Positions 1-11,324 of a stretch of 64,000 nucleotides of DNA are shown here, one piece after another. The first letter of the stretch is position 1, and each line of letters starts with the position of its first letter. The translations under genes and the position numbers were made by a program. The DNA is taken from contig OU612066.1 of the NCBI GenBank assembly GCA_914767715.1, positions 22,418,283-22,482,282 on the forward strand. The letters are read 5' to 3'. The notes beneath the pieces are model-generated. The model did not search any database. It had not been told where the DNA came from and was given only the letters and a program-made list of their open reading frames with translations. The stretch comes from Membranipora membranacea (lineage: Eukaryota > Bryozoa > Gymnolaemata > Cheilostomatida > Membraniporidae).

Positions 1-1120
1 AGCCACCTGAGATTAAGGGGGCTCGTTAAATAGGGCGGTTAAATAAGACCTAGTGTATAGAAAGAAAAAAAAATTCATATTATGAAAATTGTTAATCCTC
101 ATTGCCTTTGAATAATAAGGGCAAGGCTCTAAAAGTTCTCTCAGTCTCAGATTTTTACCGCTCTAACTTATTCTACAAATACTTTGACATTGACATTATA
201 ACCAAAGAGTTAATATCAGCGTTAGAAAGTTTTACGCTTGAGGCACAAGGAGCTGCTTCCTCCTTTGCCAGCTTCCTTTTTTTCTCTCTTGATTCAACCC
301 TTTCACAAACCAGTCGACTACAAACTCTTATAGCAACGGTTCTCTTAGAGATCATAGCGAACGCACTATATTCCCTCTATTTTATTGAATTTACTGGCTG
401 CAGACTTTGAAAACCTTTTTAAGACGCCCTCACACCTCTCTACATATACATCTGCTGTCTTAAATTGACTTTGAGTCATAATTGTAACCTATCTCATAAC
501 ATTGCACCTTGCAGTAAAATGTACAAACTTGCTCCAATTCCTTTTAAACTGAGCGGAGAAAAGGAAAATATGGGAAAATTTTGGTATTCTAAGGCTGAAT
601 CATGGGATTCCATAGGTAATTATTAAGACTTATCTCCTCCCATTTTTTTAGGGTTTAAAAACTGATTTTCTCCCTAACTGGCAAACTGAGAGCTGTAGAA
701 ACTATGACATTGTATTTAGACAACCTATCTACACATTCTCTTCTTCTATTGGCAGTCTGTTACAAAGCAATAGATTGAAGAGTGAAGATTTGAGCGAAGT
801 TTGGATTCGGCGAAAAGAAACCTTCCCATTGAAAGACTTCAGCATTGAAACCTACACATACATGTTCATTCGTGACCTTCGATGTTTAGAGAGTTATATC
901 CTCTTACAAGTTAAGTTTGTGACTTGGCTTGGCACAGAACAGTATGAGGATGAAGGGTATGGCAGTTGTATATGATCTATATTCCACAGTCCTGACTTTC
1001 TTAGACTCTTTGTGTTTACCCAGAATTATTCACCAATCACTGCAATTCTATACATGGGAGAAAGCAACCAATCATGTTCTTGCTGACACACAACTCTATT
1101 TTCAATTTCCGTACTTCCTC
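1..1120. other. Non-coding stretch, no supported gene
   Basis: Open frames here (102-410 and 775-1123) are short, lack family motifs and several start only at non-ATG codons. I see no splice-linked coding series. The segment runs into the decayed TRIM-family exon that begins near 1125. Confidence 0.5.
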
Positions 1121-1124
1121 TAGG

Positions 1125-1277
1125 TGCTAACCACAAGCACGTTGGGCTAAGATTTTAGAGAGTTGTTCGATAAATGGTCAGCTGCGATGGAGGAGGCATG
1201 GATCACTGTGTCAAAATGGGATACAGAAACTGAGGGATTTAGAATGATTGATGATAGAGAGGAGATAAAGGTGGGGT
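1125..1277 (+). pseudogene. Relic of exon 4 (coiled coil) of the TRIM-like family
   Basis: A stretch closely resembles exon 4 of the three TRIM-like genes downstream. It has the same 3' splice site context (TCTAG before the exon), the same opening (GSNHK becomes GANHK), then the LFDKWSA block, an EEA block and the WDTETE block. Relative to the intact exons about 45-50 bp are missing in the middle, and the frame from the splice site hits TAG within about 12 codons. No exon 1-3 or 5-8 relics were found nearby. I read it as the last trace of a fourth, older copy of the array or a dispersed fragment. Confidence 0.75.
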
Positions 1278-1279
1278 GA

Positions 1280-3225
1280 TCACTGCCTTATAAAGAAATT
1301 AAAAGAGAGTATACTAGCTAAAGATATAAAAAGCACTCTGAGTTGTTTCCGTCGGTGGATATAAGTAAATTTGAGTTCAAGAAGTAATAGTCGTGATGGT
1401 CATCGAAGTCCCACCAGTAAACACAAACAGTTTGATCTATACTTGTAAAGATTTAGATCCTTTACCCACAGCATTTGTCAATAATAACTATTGTGTTCTA
1501 TTCTATTGTCATTTGAGCTTATTAAGGGTTTGTGAAATATAAAATCAACCAAATGTTGCTTTAATGTATATATTACAAATCTAAAAATAAATGTTGAACA
1601 AAACAGTCGTTCCACTCCTGAAGGAAATGCAATGAGGAAGATACCTTGAGGTAAAGCTTAGATCAGGGTTGATAGTGTGGCTATTTATGGAAGCTTACAT
1701 GGAACTTTTACAAAGCATTTCCTATTTCAAAGAGCTTTCTTAGTATTTACCTAGAATTTGGTTACATGTTAGTTCCTGGGCGATATTTTGATCAGCATGG
1801 ATAACGGTGTTTGGGTGTGATATTCAACAATGATGTTCGATTTTCATAATATGTTTCTCCTACATTGATGGCCTACCCTGCAAAATTTTGCAATAGTCTG
1901 TAGAACAAATGTTGTGATGTACAAACCTTCAGCAGTTGAGATAAATATTGCCCATTAGTTCAGCTAATGATTAAAATATCATGTTCTCTCAGTTAATCAT
2001 TTAATCATTTGATGCTAGCTAACATTGACTCATCCTCTTAACTTTCTGTCCAGCTAGCCAAAATGTAGTGAAGGCCACCCCATAACATTGATTGGTCATT
2101 TGAGCACTTGTTGTAAATAGTCATGTCCTCTTTCATGTAATGTGCGTGACAAGTGAGCAAGATAACATTAAGTGGGAAATTGAGGGTTGAAATGTTCCAT
2201 ATTGAGAAGGAACACTGTTCAAATTAGGCCACGTCAGCATCTTACTTCCAGTTGGGCAGAATTCCTCTAACAGTGCGTGCTCTGCACATGAATATGAAAC
2301 ACCTTGATCAATTCGGATCCAAAATTCCTTTTGATGGCAGCTCCAAGGGGGAAGGGAAATGCCAAATGCTGGCTTAGTGGATATGAGTTGATCTATGAAA
2401 CAAACATTTAATTTTATGTCAAACAATATAAGTTTGCTAGATGGCACATGGCCTGCTCGCTACCCGGCAATTTTTCATGTCACTTTACATTGGCATCTCT
2501 ACCTTGAGTATTGCGAAACACCTGGTTGGATAATTTTCAATGAGTTAATATATGCATCACATAGTCAATGTAAGAGTTTTGAGATGTTATGGTATGTCGT
2601 GTTTGGTTTTGCATCTGTTTAAAAAAAATTAGGTCAAATTGCAAATTTGTCGCAAAAAAAACTCCAAATAAAGTAAGTACTTTATTTGGCTGATCTTGCC
2701 TGCCCCTCCATTATTCATCGTCAAATTTGTTTGGTTCCTCAGCTTCATATTTTTATAATTGGAGTTTCAAAGTAATGAACTTTTTTTTTCAATCTTTTTT
2801 TATGCCTTACTCTTGGCAGAAAAATAACAAGAGTGAGATGTCCAAGCTATTGCGAGCTTTTAATTTGTTAAATTTACTTGAAATACTTCATGGATAAATA
2901 CCCCAAAACTACAGGGGAATAGATAACAGACCGTCATTTTTTTAAAACTTGGCAACTGAGTTATGTTAGATGAACGGTTGAATGGGTTTTCCAGTATAGG
3001 TTTTGGGTCGTCGATAATTGACATGGGCATAAACCTAGAAAATCACAGCCTTGTCAAGGCAGGCTAGAATCGTTGTAGAGTTGCATGCATGATATATATA
3101 TAGTGCCTAGTTATAATTGCTATACACTTTTATCAAGAATTATTTGCTTTAGTCGTTTCTTTGCTTTCATTTAACCTATTCCTATTGGTATTTTATTACA
3201 TAAATTAGGATATCATCTTTCTATA
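1280..3225. other. Non-coding, AT-rich
   Basis: No coding exon series or repeat family was recognised. Weak similarity between about 1570-1710 and 3910-4030 (shared AATCTAAAAATA and GGCTATTTATGGA words) hints at an old local duplication. Confidence 0.4.
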
Positions 3226-3227
3226 GT

Positions 3228-3540
3228 TAGCCAGCTTAGCTTAGCGGTAAGCGCATCTGTTTGACCAGCTGGTTGTTGTTTCCAATCTCATCTGGTACCC
3301 AAATCGGTTTCGACTTTGAATGATCACATAGTCCCTTCAGGACTCAAAATAAATAATGGAGGTCACCTGTATGAACATCAAACACCGTGCAATGCAGATG
3401 AAATAACCCCATCTGTATGGTATAGCTCTATGCAGGAGGACGAAGTCACCAACCACTGCAGCTCCGGCCTTGAAGTGCTATGCTTAATGCTGGGTCAAAG
3501 CAGCCAGTAGTTGAACATTGGGACTAGTGACTTGGAAACC
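3228..3540 (+). repeat. Probable tRNA-derived SINE
   Basis: A good Pol III A-box (TAGCTTAGCGG, 3237-3247) is followed about 45 bp later by a degenerate B-box (GTTTCCAATCTC) and then a GC-richer body with no matching coding capacity. A tRNA cloverleaf does not fold: there is no pairing acceptor stem. It is therefore a decayed SINE rather than a tRNA gene. The 3' limit is a guess. Confidence 0.4.
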
Positions 3541-5470
3541 TAGTGAAGTTTTTGTCTGAATAGACAGACAGCCATTATAGTCACAGTGATAATTTGTGAA
3601 GGTGACTTTAAATGATGTGGTAATACCAAGGAGAAACAGGTAGCAGTAGTAAGACATTTTTTAAATTGATCCAAGTCTAATATCATCTGAACTTTATAGA
3701 TAGACAAGACTGATAGATATAGATGGGAAGATTAAAAGTAAGAGTAATCGCAGATTCAGTGAACAAGTGAATATTCAGATCAAGATCAATTTTCTTTAAT
3801 CTTGTATATATATAATACATAGCTAGTTGTATAATCGTGAGTGTTTATTATTGAGCCAAATCAAGGCTTGGGTAATACTGTGAAAATGTGACCTTGAGGT
3901 GTGTTCTGAAAATCTAAAAATAATGTTCAAGCTTTGATATACATAACAGTGTCATTTCTTAAAGAAATCATACAAGGAAACAATTTTCTTATCATGCTTT
4001 GAATAGTAGTTAGAAGAGGCTATTTATGGAGCAAGACACAAAAGCATATCCGATATCGGCGAGAATCTCAATGCAATGGATATTATACCTCTTCCCTGAA
4101 GATGTCAATTTTTTGTGCCAAACAAGGTTAAAGGAAATGCCTTCACAATCCTGTTCAGTCTTGCAAAGTCCTCATTTAGTTTTTTTGCCACATCTGTTAC
4201 CAGGGAAATTAATACACTGTTAATGTTTGTTCTTCAGATTAGCTCTTTGGTTGGACAAGAACAGACTGCTAGTCTGCGCATTCCTGTAATGCAAGATTGG
4301 TTTTCATTAGCATATTGACTATATCATGAACCATGAGGTTGTATCTCCAATGTTCCACAATTAGGCAAGCTAAACCTACCCTCCTAACCAAAGTTCTATG
4401 TAAGATAAACTGATATACAGTATTGATAACCATGGCCAATAACAGTAAACACGATTTACTAGCTGATAGAAATCTCACAGTAGTTCTAACAAACCCATAA
4501 AAGCTAATTCCTATAAGGATTTATTTTATGTTTGAAGTTCAGAGACGAAGATTGTTTTCCTGTTATCTTGATGTTTTGTAATTCTTTTCTAGGAAACCCA
4601 ACGCATTACCAGGGCTGCCAAATGTTTTTTGTGGAGATTTTTGTTGGAATAGCGATGGCTTGGCCGTTCATAAGCATGGAGACCCTAAAATTGATTGCTG
4701 TCTAACTGTTTTGTTATTTACGACATACTTGGCCAATATAGACAAAAGGCCAAGGCAGGTTTGTTCGTGGGCAAAACGGAGTCAAATCAAAACAACATAG
4801 ATTGAAAGCATGAATATGACTAGGTATCGAATCGAATTGAATCGAATGGGGATAATTAAAATCGGTTCAAACCTCAAAAAATAGTAGATAACCATGCTTT
4901 TTGAAAAACGTAGAAATGGAAAAAGAATAGATCTACTCTTAAAAGAGAAGAATTGGCCCTGCTCATTACTATGCTGCTCTTAGATAAACAAGAAACGATG
5001 TGGCGCAGAGTAAGGCCTACAGCTCCCATGCAAAAAAGACTACAGACTTGATGACTATATTTTATGTCGCGATCTTCCCGAACTCAGCAGTCAAACACAA
5101 TCAGCTACAATTGTCAATATTTTTACTACCAATGTTGAATGTGAGCGACCACAATTGTCAAACTTTCAATCGCAAACATGCAATTTGATCCATGTCGCCT
5201 ACAGATGTGTATCAAGAATTCGGAGTTTATTCCCAAAAAGGTTACCTCATTTGTAGTTTAAACTTTTCATATCTGTGGTTGATCAAATTGTAATAATTGT
5301 GGTAGTTATCGTCACGACAGTTCTGTCAACAAAAACTGACCATCAATTCTGACGTACCTCATAAGAAATCAGTAATCACATCGCGAATCATTGATAATAT
5401 TCATCACTGCAATGCTCCATTCCCCCAAGCTACCTGTGACTTAGGACAACCAACCAAAATGCTCAGATAT
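3541..5470. other. Non-coding, no gene seen
   Basis: Only short ORFs without motifs, many from non-ATG starts. No splice-linked exons were recognised before the lectin promoter. Confidence 0.4.
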
Positions 5471-5479
5471 ATTTATATC

Positions 5480-5523
5480 CAACCAATCATATGTTGCGTG
5501 GTTTGGTGTACACCTATAAATAG
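5480..5523 (+). promoter_or_regulatory. Core promoter of the C-type lectin gene (CCAAT and TATA)
   Basis: AACCAATCAT at about 5480 is followed by TATAAATAG at 5515-5523, 83 bp before the lectin ATG. Spacing and match are those of a strong Pol II TATA promoter. Confidence 0.65.
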
Positions 5524-5605
5524 AGTTGCCTCGGCATTTGTTTCTCAGTTTCCATGCAACATAGGTATTAGTTTATTGAATACATTACAAGTTGCTATAG
5601 GCATC

Positions 5606-6654
5606 ATGAGGCCAGGCAGCGTGCTTGCAGTTTTGATAGCAGCGGGTAAGAATAGATGCAATTTGTTTCTTTTGCAATTCAAAATTGAAAAGTTTTCCGT
5701 AGTTGAACACAGATATCGTGTTCGAAATTCATGTCCTTTATAAAAAACATTTTCAGCCATGTCTTTCATATGTCTGTCCACATACCATGTATATATTATT
5801 TCCCTGTAGATGCAAACTACAACTCTATACAGTCCGTTTATTTGTGGCTTTTATTTTGCAGTGGCAGCATCAGGGGCAAATGGCTGCAGCAACGGTTGGG
5901 TAAAATCGCCAGCCACAGGCAGATGTTATAAATTTGTTGTTGATAGAAGCGTCAATTGGGGAGAGGCAGAGGGCCTGTGCAGTATCTATGGTGGAAGACT
6001 GGCTACTCTACGTACTTCTGATGACTTGGTCTTTGTCAATGGTTACAGAGTAACGTACTATGGTGAGTTTATCTAAAAATGCTTTGTAATAATGTCTATG
6101 TATGACATTGTCCCAACTTGTCAACTTGTGTATCTTGTGAGATCTTCTGCTCAGCAACCATAGAGTCCCAATCGTACCTTGGAGGTCTCACCAGCAGAAA
6201 GATACTGTTTAACTTGCAAACTTTGTGTAGTATGATGTATTGTTGTCACAATCTAATCGTAATATTAGTTGCACAAGCTCCCTTCACCAATATGGATGCA
6301 GTCACTTACACAATTTAAAGACAGCCATCTAATCTGAAGAAGGAGCAGTCTACAATAAGATACCCTACATTTTGGTTTCTGTTATTCTTAAGTTCTGAAT
6401 ACTGCTGTTCTCTAGGTTTCAAAGGTGACTTCTGGCTGGGAGGAAGGAAGATTGGTGGACAATGGTATTGGAAAACTAGCCCTCCAGCACAAAAAATTGC
6501 CTCGAACCTAATGCTATGGGAACCCAGTCAGCCAGACAACTGTTGTGGCGGTGCATATTGTCTTCAAATGATTGCAAGATCGGATGGAAAAGTGAGATGG
6601 GATGATACTTTATGTAGCACTCATAAGCACTTCATCTGTGAGAAGGAAACCTAA
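5606..6654 (+). CDS. Secreted C-type lectin, single carbohydrate-recognition domain, QPD type
   Basis: Three coding exons: 5606-5645, 5862-6062, 6416-6654, all with GT-AG introns in phase 1. They give 159 residues. Residues 1-21 form a signal peptide (hydrophobic VLAVLIAA core). The rest is one C-type lectin domain: the extra N-terminal pair C22/C35 of the long form, the main pair around C52 and C155, the inner pair C129/C147, and a WLGG core at 87-90. The calcium/sugar motif is Q119-P120-D121, the galactose-type version, with W142-D143-D144 in place of the usual WND. Two adjacent extra cysteines (C123, C124) sit in the long loop region directly after QPD. There is no transmembrane segment, so a secreted pattern-recognition lectin is likely. 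The TATA box is 83 bp upstream and a polyadenylation signal lies 61 bp past the stop. Sugar preference is inferred from the motif only. Confidence 0.92.
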
Positions 6655-6714
6655 AATATGGGCATTCACCATCGGTTACTGATTACATTTCTGAGTAAAC
6701 GGCTTCATTATTAC

Positions 6715-6720
6715 AATAAA
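6715..6720 (+). terminator. Polyadenylation signal AATAAA of the lectin gene
   Basis: Canonical AATAAA 61 bp downstream of the lectin stop codon. Confidence 0.6.
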
Positions 6721-8130
6721 ATTACACAATGTTTAAAATTCATTAAAAAAACTATTCGAAAACCAACATTCTTATTTCATTCAATTCCCTGCTCAAGGTT
6801 ATATTAAAGGAAAACGCAACATACTCGCAGTATGTTTTCATGAAATACAGAGTTTTTTACACCTAAAGAACTCATTTTTTCTTGAGCAATGTGACAAGGC
6901 TCAGTTATTTAATAACACAGTACTGTGTTATAACTGGTAAAATTTACTAGCTTTAATCTGGCCTCAGAGCCTCATACTTTGTAGTTATCTTATATTACCT
7001 TAAGCATTATCCTGTACCACGGCGCACCTCATAGCGAGTTTATGCAAATTTACTTTTCTCGTCAGTTCGCGGGTTTTACTCATCCTTTTCAATCTAGACA
7101 ACTGAAGTGACAAGTCGTCTTTTCACAATTCCCACCCTCTTGCCCTAAAATACTGCCTTATGTTACTATATTTCTCAGCGTGTGAAAGGTGACTTGGGTC
7201 CATGTGTGGTTGGTGCTAAATTTTCCACCTTTTCTAAAGTATCGAGGCCGAATTTCCTCCTATAAAGTTCTTGCCCTGCCCATGCTGTTCTCCAGCAACT
7301 TAAATGTTTATTTCTAACTTATTGGGGGTTAACCAGGAAACGGCGTATTAGTCGCCCCCCTCCTATAGGGGAACCCCCAGCTATCGTGTTAATCATCTTA
7401 TACCTTGTTCTGAATTAATCGGAAAAGTGATTCGTGACATCACAATTAAAGTACTGACATCTGGTTGATTTCTTGATGGTCAGAATGTGAAAGCTGCTAT
7501 GTTGGTATATTATGCTATGCTACAGAGGAATAAGTGCTTTTAGAGGTGCATGTGCTCGAATTAACAACTTGATTGTTGGCAACAATAGTTTCTTCCATTG
7601 TTGTTATTATTTATGAAAAGAAAGCCCTGATCAATGAGCGTAGACATAGACATACATCGTAGTCTATAGTATGATGCCGTCGTAAATGTGCTGCCATTAG
7701 AGTTTCCAATGATCACCATTGTCTAAAAGCTCAAATTTATAGTAATATATACAAGCAGGACACAATTCATTGGAATAGAGTTAACATGACAAAAATATAA
7801 ACGTATTTGCACTTACATGACTGGTTTGGCTGGAAATCAATTTAATCCAGGAGAAAAGTTTATATTCGGCAGAAAAATTGCCACAGAGGATGCTGCCTCA
7901 TTGGCATGGCTGTATCCTCAACACTGACATAAAAATTGTCATTATCATCAGTTGTGCCCAAAATAATACAAAAGGAACGCTGTGGTGCATTTCAGCTTGT
8001 TAAAGCTATCTATTGTTAATGATAGGTTATGATGGTGAATCTAAATGTGTGTTAAAGTCTTATTTTACATGCTTATAGTCATTGCATCAATATTTAATAA
8101 TAATACAAAAAAAAACCTGGCATTAAACGT
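6721..8130. other. Spacer between lectin and duplicated region
   Basis: No coding signal. It ends where three-way homology among the duplicated units starts (around GGTAGGAAT, 8134). Confidence 0.4.
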
Positions 8131-9164
8131 CCTAAAACAGGTAGGAATCGATGTTCCTTTTCGATTGCTCCGGTTTGTCTTTTGATTAAGAATTCAGAGT
8201 CGTTTGCCTGTAACAGTCTTTGGAGATTTTCTCTCAAGGATTTGGTTTGGAGGACCGGACGTATTAGTTAAACTCAAAATGTATCTCCTTCGATAATGGA
8301 AATATTTTTTGACATTTCATGCCGCAATGCTAGGCAATGAGCCTGGGGAGTGAAGTGAGAAAATTAGGCCTTATATGTACATTGTGAGGGCGTTTTTCAT
8401 TTCTAGTGTAATTTATCTTCATGGTTTGGACATATCAACAGGAATGTTTCAAGAATTTTACTTATTATCATTTAATTGGCAAGAACAATAGCAAAGTATT
8501 TTTTTAGTATGTGAATTAATCTGTGACTCGTTTACGGTCACCTTGAGCGCACAAATATATAATCTGGCCACACCTAGGCCTGTTGGTGACAGGTCCCGTA
8601 ATGTCCGCCTCGAATCAACCGGTAGATGAAACTGGGTAATCAGCATTCCCTCCATTAGAGTGAGCCTGGTGAGCTGAAGTACAGCATGACCTAATTCTAT
8701 GTTGTTATGATATGAAGCTGCTGGATATTTGTCACTATGTGACTGGTATTTATGGTGATGGATATTTCAAATTTACCTCTTCCTGGTCTGTTTTTATGTC
8801 ACTAGCTAATTAGAGATGTTCATGAGCTCATCTAGTTTTAGATGTGAAGATGATAAGGTGAACAGTTCATTGAATCCTTTCCTAGTATTGAGATATAATT
8901 GAGCTGATGTCAACAAGAGTTGTCTCCTTCTGTCTTGTAAGAAGACAATCTTGTTTGAGCAAAATTGAGCTGATATTTATAACGGTAATAAAGTTTAAAT
9001 GATTATTTGAACAATGAATTCTTGGCCTTGTAAATAAGATATTTATTATCAAAATTTAATTCAAGTATAATTGTATTATCATTGTCTGAGCAAAGCATAC
9101 CTTAGCTGATCTAGTTCAAATATCGCTACCATTACTACTGTCTTATCACCAATTGATAACGCTT

Positions 9165-10931
9165 GCAGGTTAATATCAATCAACCGAATGCAGAGAAACT
9201 GGATGTTAGAGATTTTAACTGCAACATAGATAACCGCGCTTACAGTTTTGCTTCGCTTATTTGTCAGGCTATTAAGATGAGGCCATTTAGCTTATTACAC
9301 AGCAGTCTGCAGTCACAACTTGAACAAGGAAGTTAATACAAGCAGTGGAGATTTAGATAGAACTACACACTGAGAGTTATCAGGACATAACCATTGAAAA
9401 TATCAGGTCAGTAGGATGTACAATCAAGGCATTAGGTACTCTAACTCTCTCTGACTCTTTATATTAGGGTGTTGAACTTCTAATCCCTTTGTTCAGTTTT
9501 TTATCACAACTTACTCTGGTTAGGGATTAGGTTGCTAATAAGTGTAACTTCATTGAGACATTGATATGAAGGTTATTGCATTCTATTGTTAACCATACTG
9601 TGATCTCTGTTACTGCAGGCTCTGCGATGATACATTAATCTTACATTTCGGAATGCTTAACTTGAAGACTCCCTCGTACTATTATACACATGTCTTGCTT
9701 GCTCACAGCTGACCCCTTCCACTTTAATTCAGTGTTTGGGGAAAGAAAGTGGGATATAAAAGAGTGTCCTAATTTTTTCTCTCATTCCCTGACCCACTTT
9801 AGAATCACTTGTCAGTGTGATAAAAATATACCCCAGCTAATATAAATTCCTTTGAGTCCATATCAGCCCTTTCATTGAATGCGACTGATAAGTAGTGAGT
9901 AATTGATAACCCTTACAGCTGGTTAACCTCCATCAGTCAATGACATATAAACTGTGTGTTAAAAAACCGAAACTGCCACAGGGATTTCCCACTTGTCACA
10001 GTTTTGTTTCGCTTATTTGTCAGGCAGTTAACTTATCACACAGCAGTCGGCAGTCACAGCTTGAACAAGGAAGTCAGTAACAGACAGTGGAGGTTTAGTT
10101 AAAACTACACACAGAGAGGTTACAGGATATAACCATTGAGAATATCAGGTCAGTAGTATGTACAATCAAGGTGTTAGATACTCTCTCTAACTCTTTTAGG
10201 GTGTTGAACATCTAATCGACTTGTTCAGTTTTGTATCACTGCTTACTCTGGTTAGGGATTCGGGTCGCTAATAGTGATTTTTCTTATGGAGAGTAACTTG
10301 ATTGATATGAAGGTTATTGCATTCTATTGTGAACCATACTGTGATCTCTATTACTGCAGGCTCTGCGATGATACAGTAATCTTACATTTCGAAATGTTAA
10401 ACTGGAAGACTCCCTCCTATTATACACATGTCTTGCTCACAGCGGACCTCTTCCGCTTAAATTTAGTTTTTGGGGGAAAGAAAGTGCGATGACCCACTTA
10501 AAAATCACTTGTCAGTGTGTTCAAATATACCCCAGCTAATATAAATTCCTTTTAGTCCATATCAGCCCTTTTATTGAATAACCCTTACAGGTTAGCCTCC
10601 ATCAATCAATTACATCTAAACTGTGTGTTAAAAACCCGAAACTGCCACAGGGATTTCCCACTTGTCACAGTTGTGTTTCGCTTATTTGTCAGGCAGTTAA
10701 CTTATCACACAGCAGTCGGCAGTCACAGCTGGAACAAGGAAGTTAGTAACAAGCAGTGGAGATTTAGTTATAACTACACACAGAGAGGTTACAGGATATA
10801 ACCATTGAGATTATCAGGTCAGTAGTATGTACAATCAAGGTGTTAGATACTCTCTCTAACTCTTTTAGGGTGTTGAACATCTAATCGCCTTGTTCAATTT
10901 TGTATCACTGCTTAGTCTTATTAGGGATTAG
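9165..10931 (+). repeat. Three tandem copies of the TRIM upstream region
   Basis: Near-identical blocks at about 9165-9530, 9915-10262 and 10590-10931. Each runs through ACAGCAGTC, a GAACAAGGAAGT block, CAGTGGAGATTTAG and ACCATTGA(G/A)AATATCAG followed by GTCAGTAG, then GTTGAAC and TTAGGGATT. A second shared block (GCTCTGCGATGATACA) follows the first two. One copy exists before gene B (about 26420-26760) and one, split by a MITE, before gene C (44325-44960). The AATATCAG/GTCAGTAG point looks like a 5' splice site, so these may be alternative untranslated first exons or promoters. Confidence 0.7.
9755..9762 (+). promoter_or_regulatory. TATA-like box in the upstream repeat
   Basis: TATAAAAG within GGGATATAAAAGAG. 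The equivalent site before gene C is 45171-45178. It is 1.57 kb ahead of the TRIM ATG, so it could only serve an untranslated upstream exon. Confidence 0.3.
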
Positions 10932-11324
10932 GGAAGCAAATAATGGCATTTTATAGTCAACCAACTGAGATCTCTATTATGGAGAGCGATATTACCAGAT
11001 TTGTAGTCACCCTTCTGTTTATATACATACACAGGTCATGCTCACAGCAGGCACTTTGCAAATAAAATTCATTATTTGGGAGGGGCAGGGAGAAAGAGCG
11101 AATTTAAAAGAGTCTCCTCACTTCGGTGGTAACACTTGGATGTGATTCTCAGTTTGCTATAGATGGCGATGTGCGCCTTCATCTGAGCAAGTAAGCACAC
11201 CCACATATGGAAAGGCGGGGCCCCCCTTGATCTTCTTGTTCTAAGTATTGTTATTAGCAATATTATGTCGGTAATCTATTCACGCTTTTAGATCCACTGG
11301 GCGACACAGCATCACACAAGAGAA

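Noticed and set aside
3228-3310. tRNA gene
   Set aside because: Only the A-box is good. The acceptor and anticodon stems do not pair, so I call it a SINE head.
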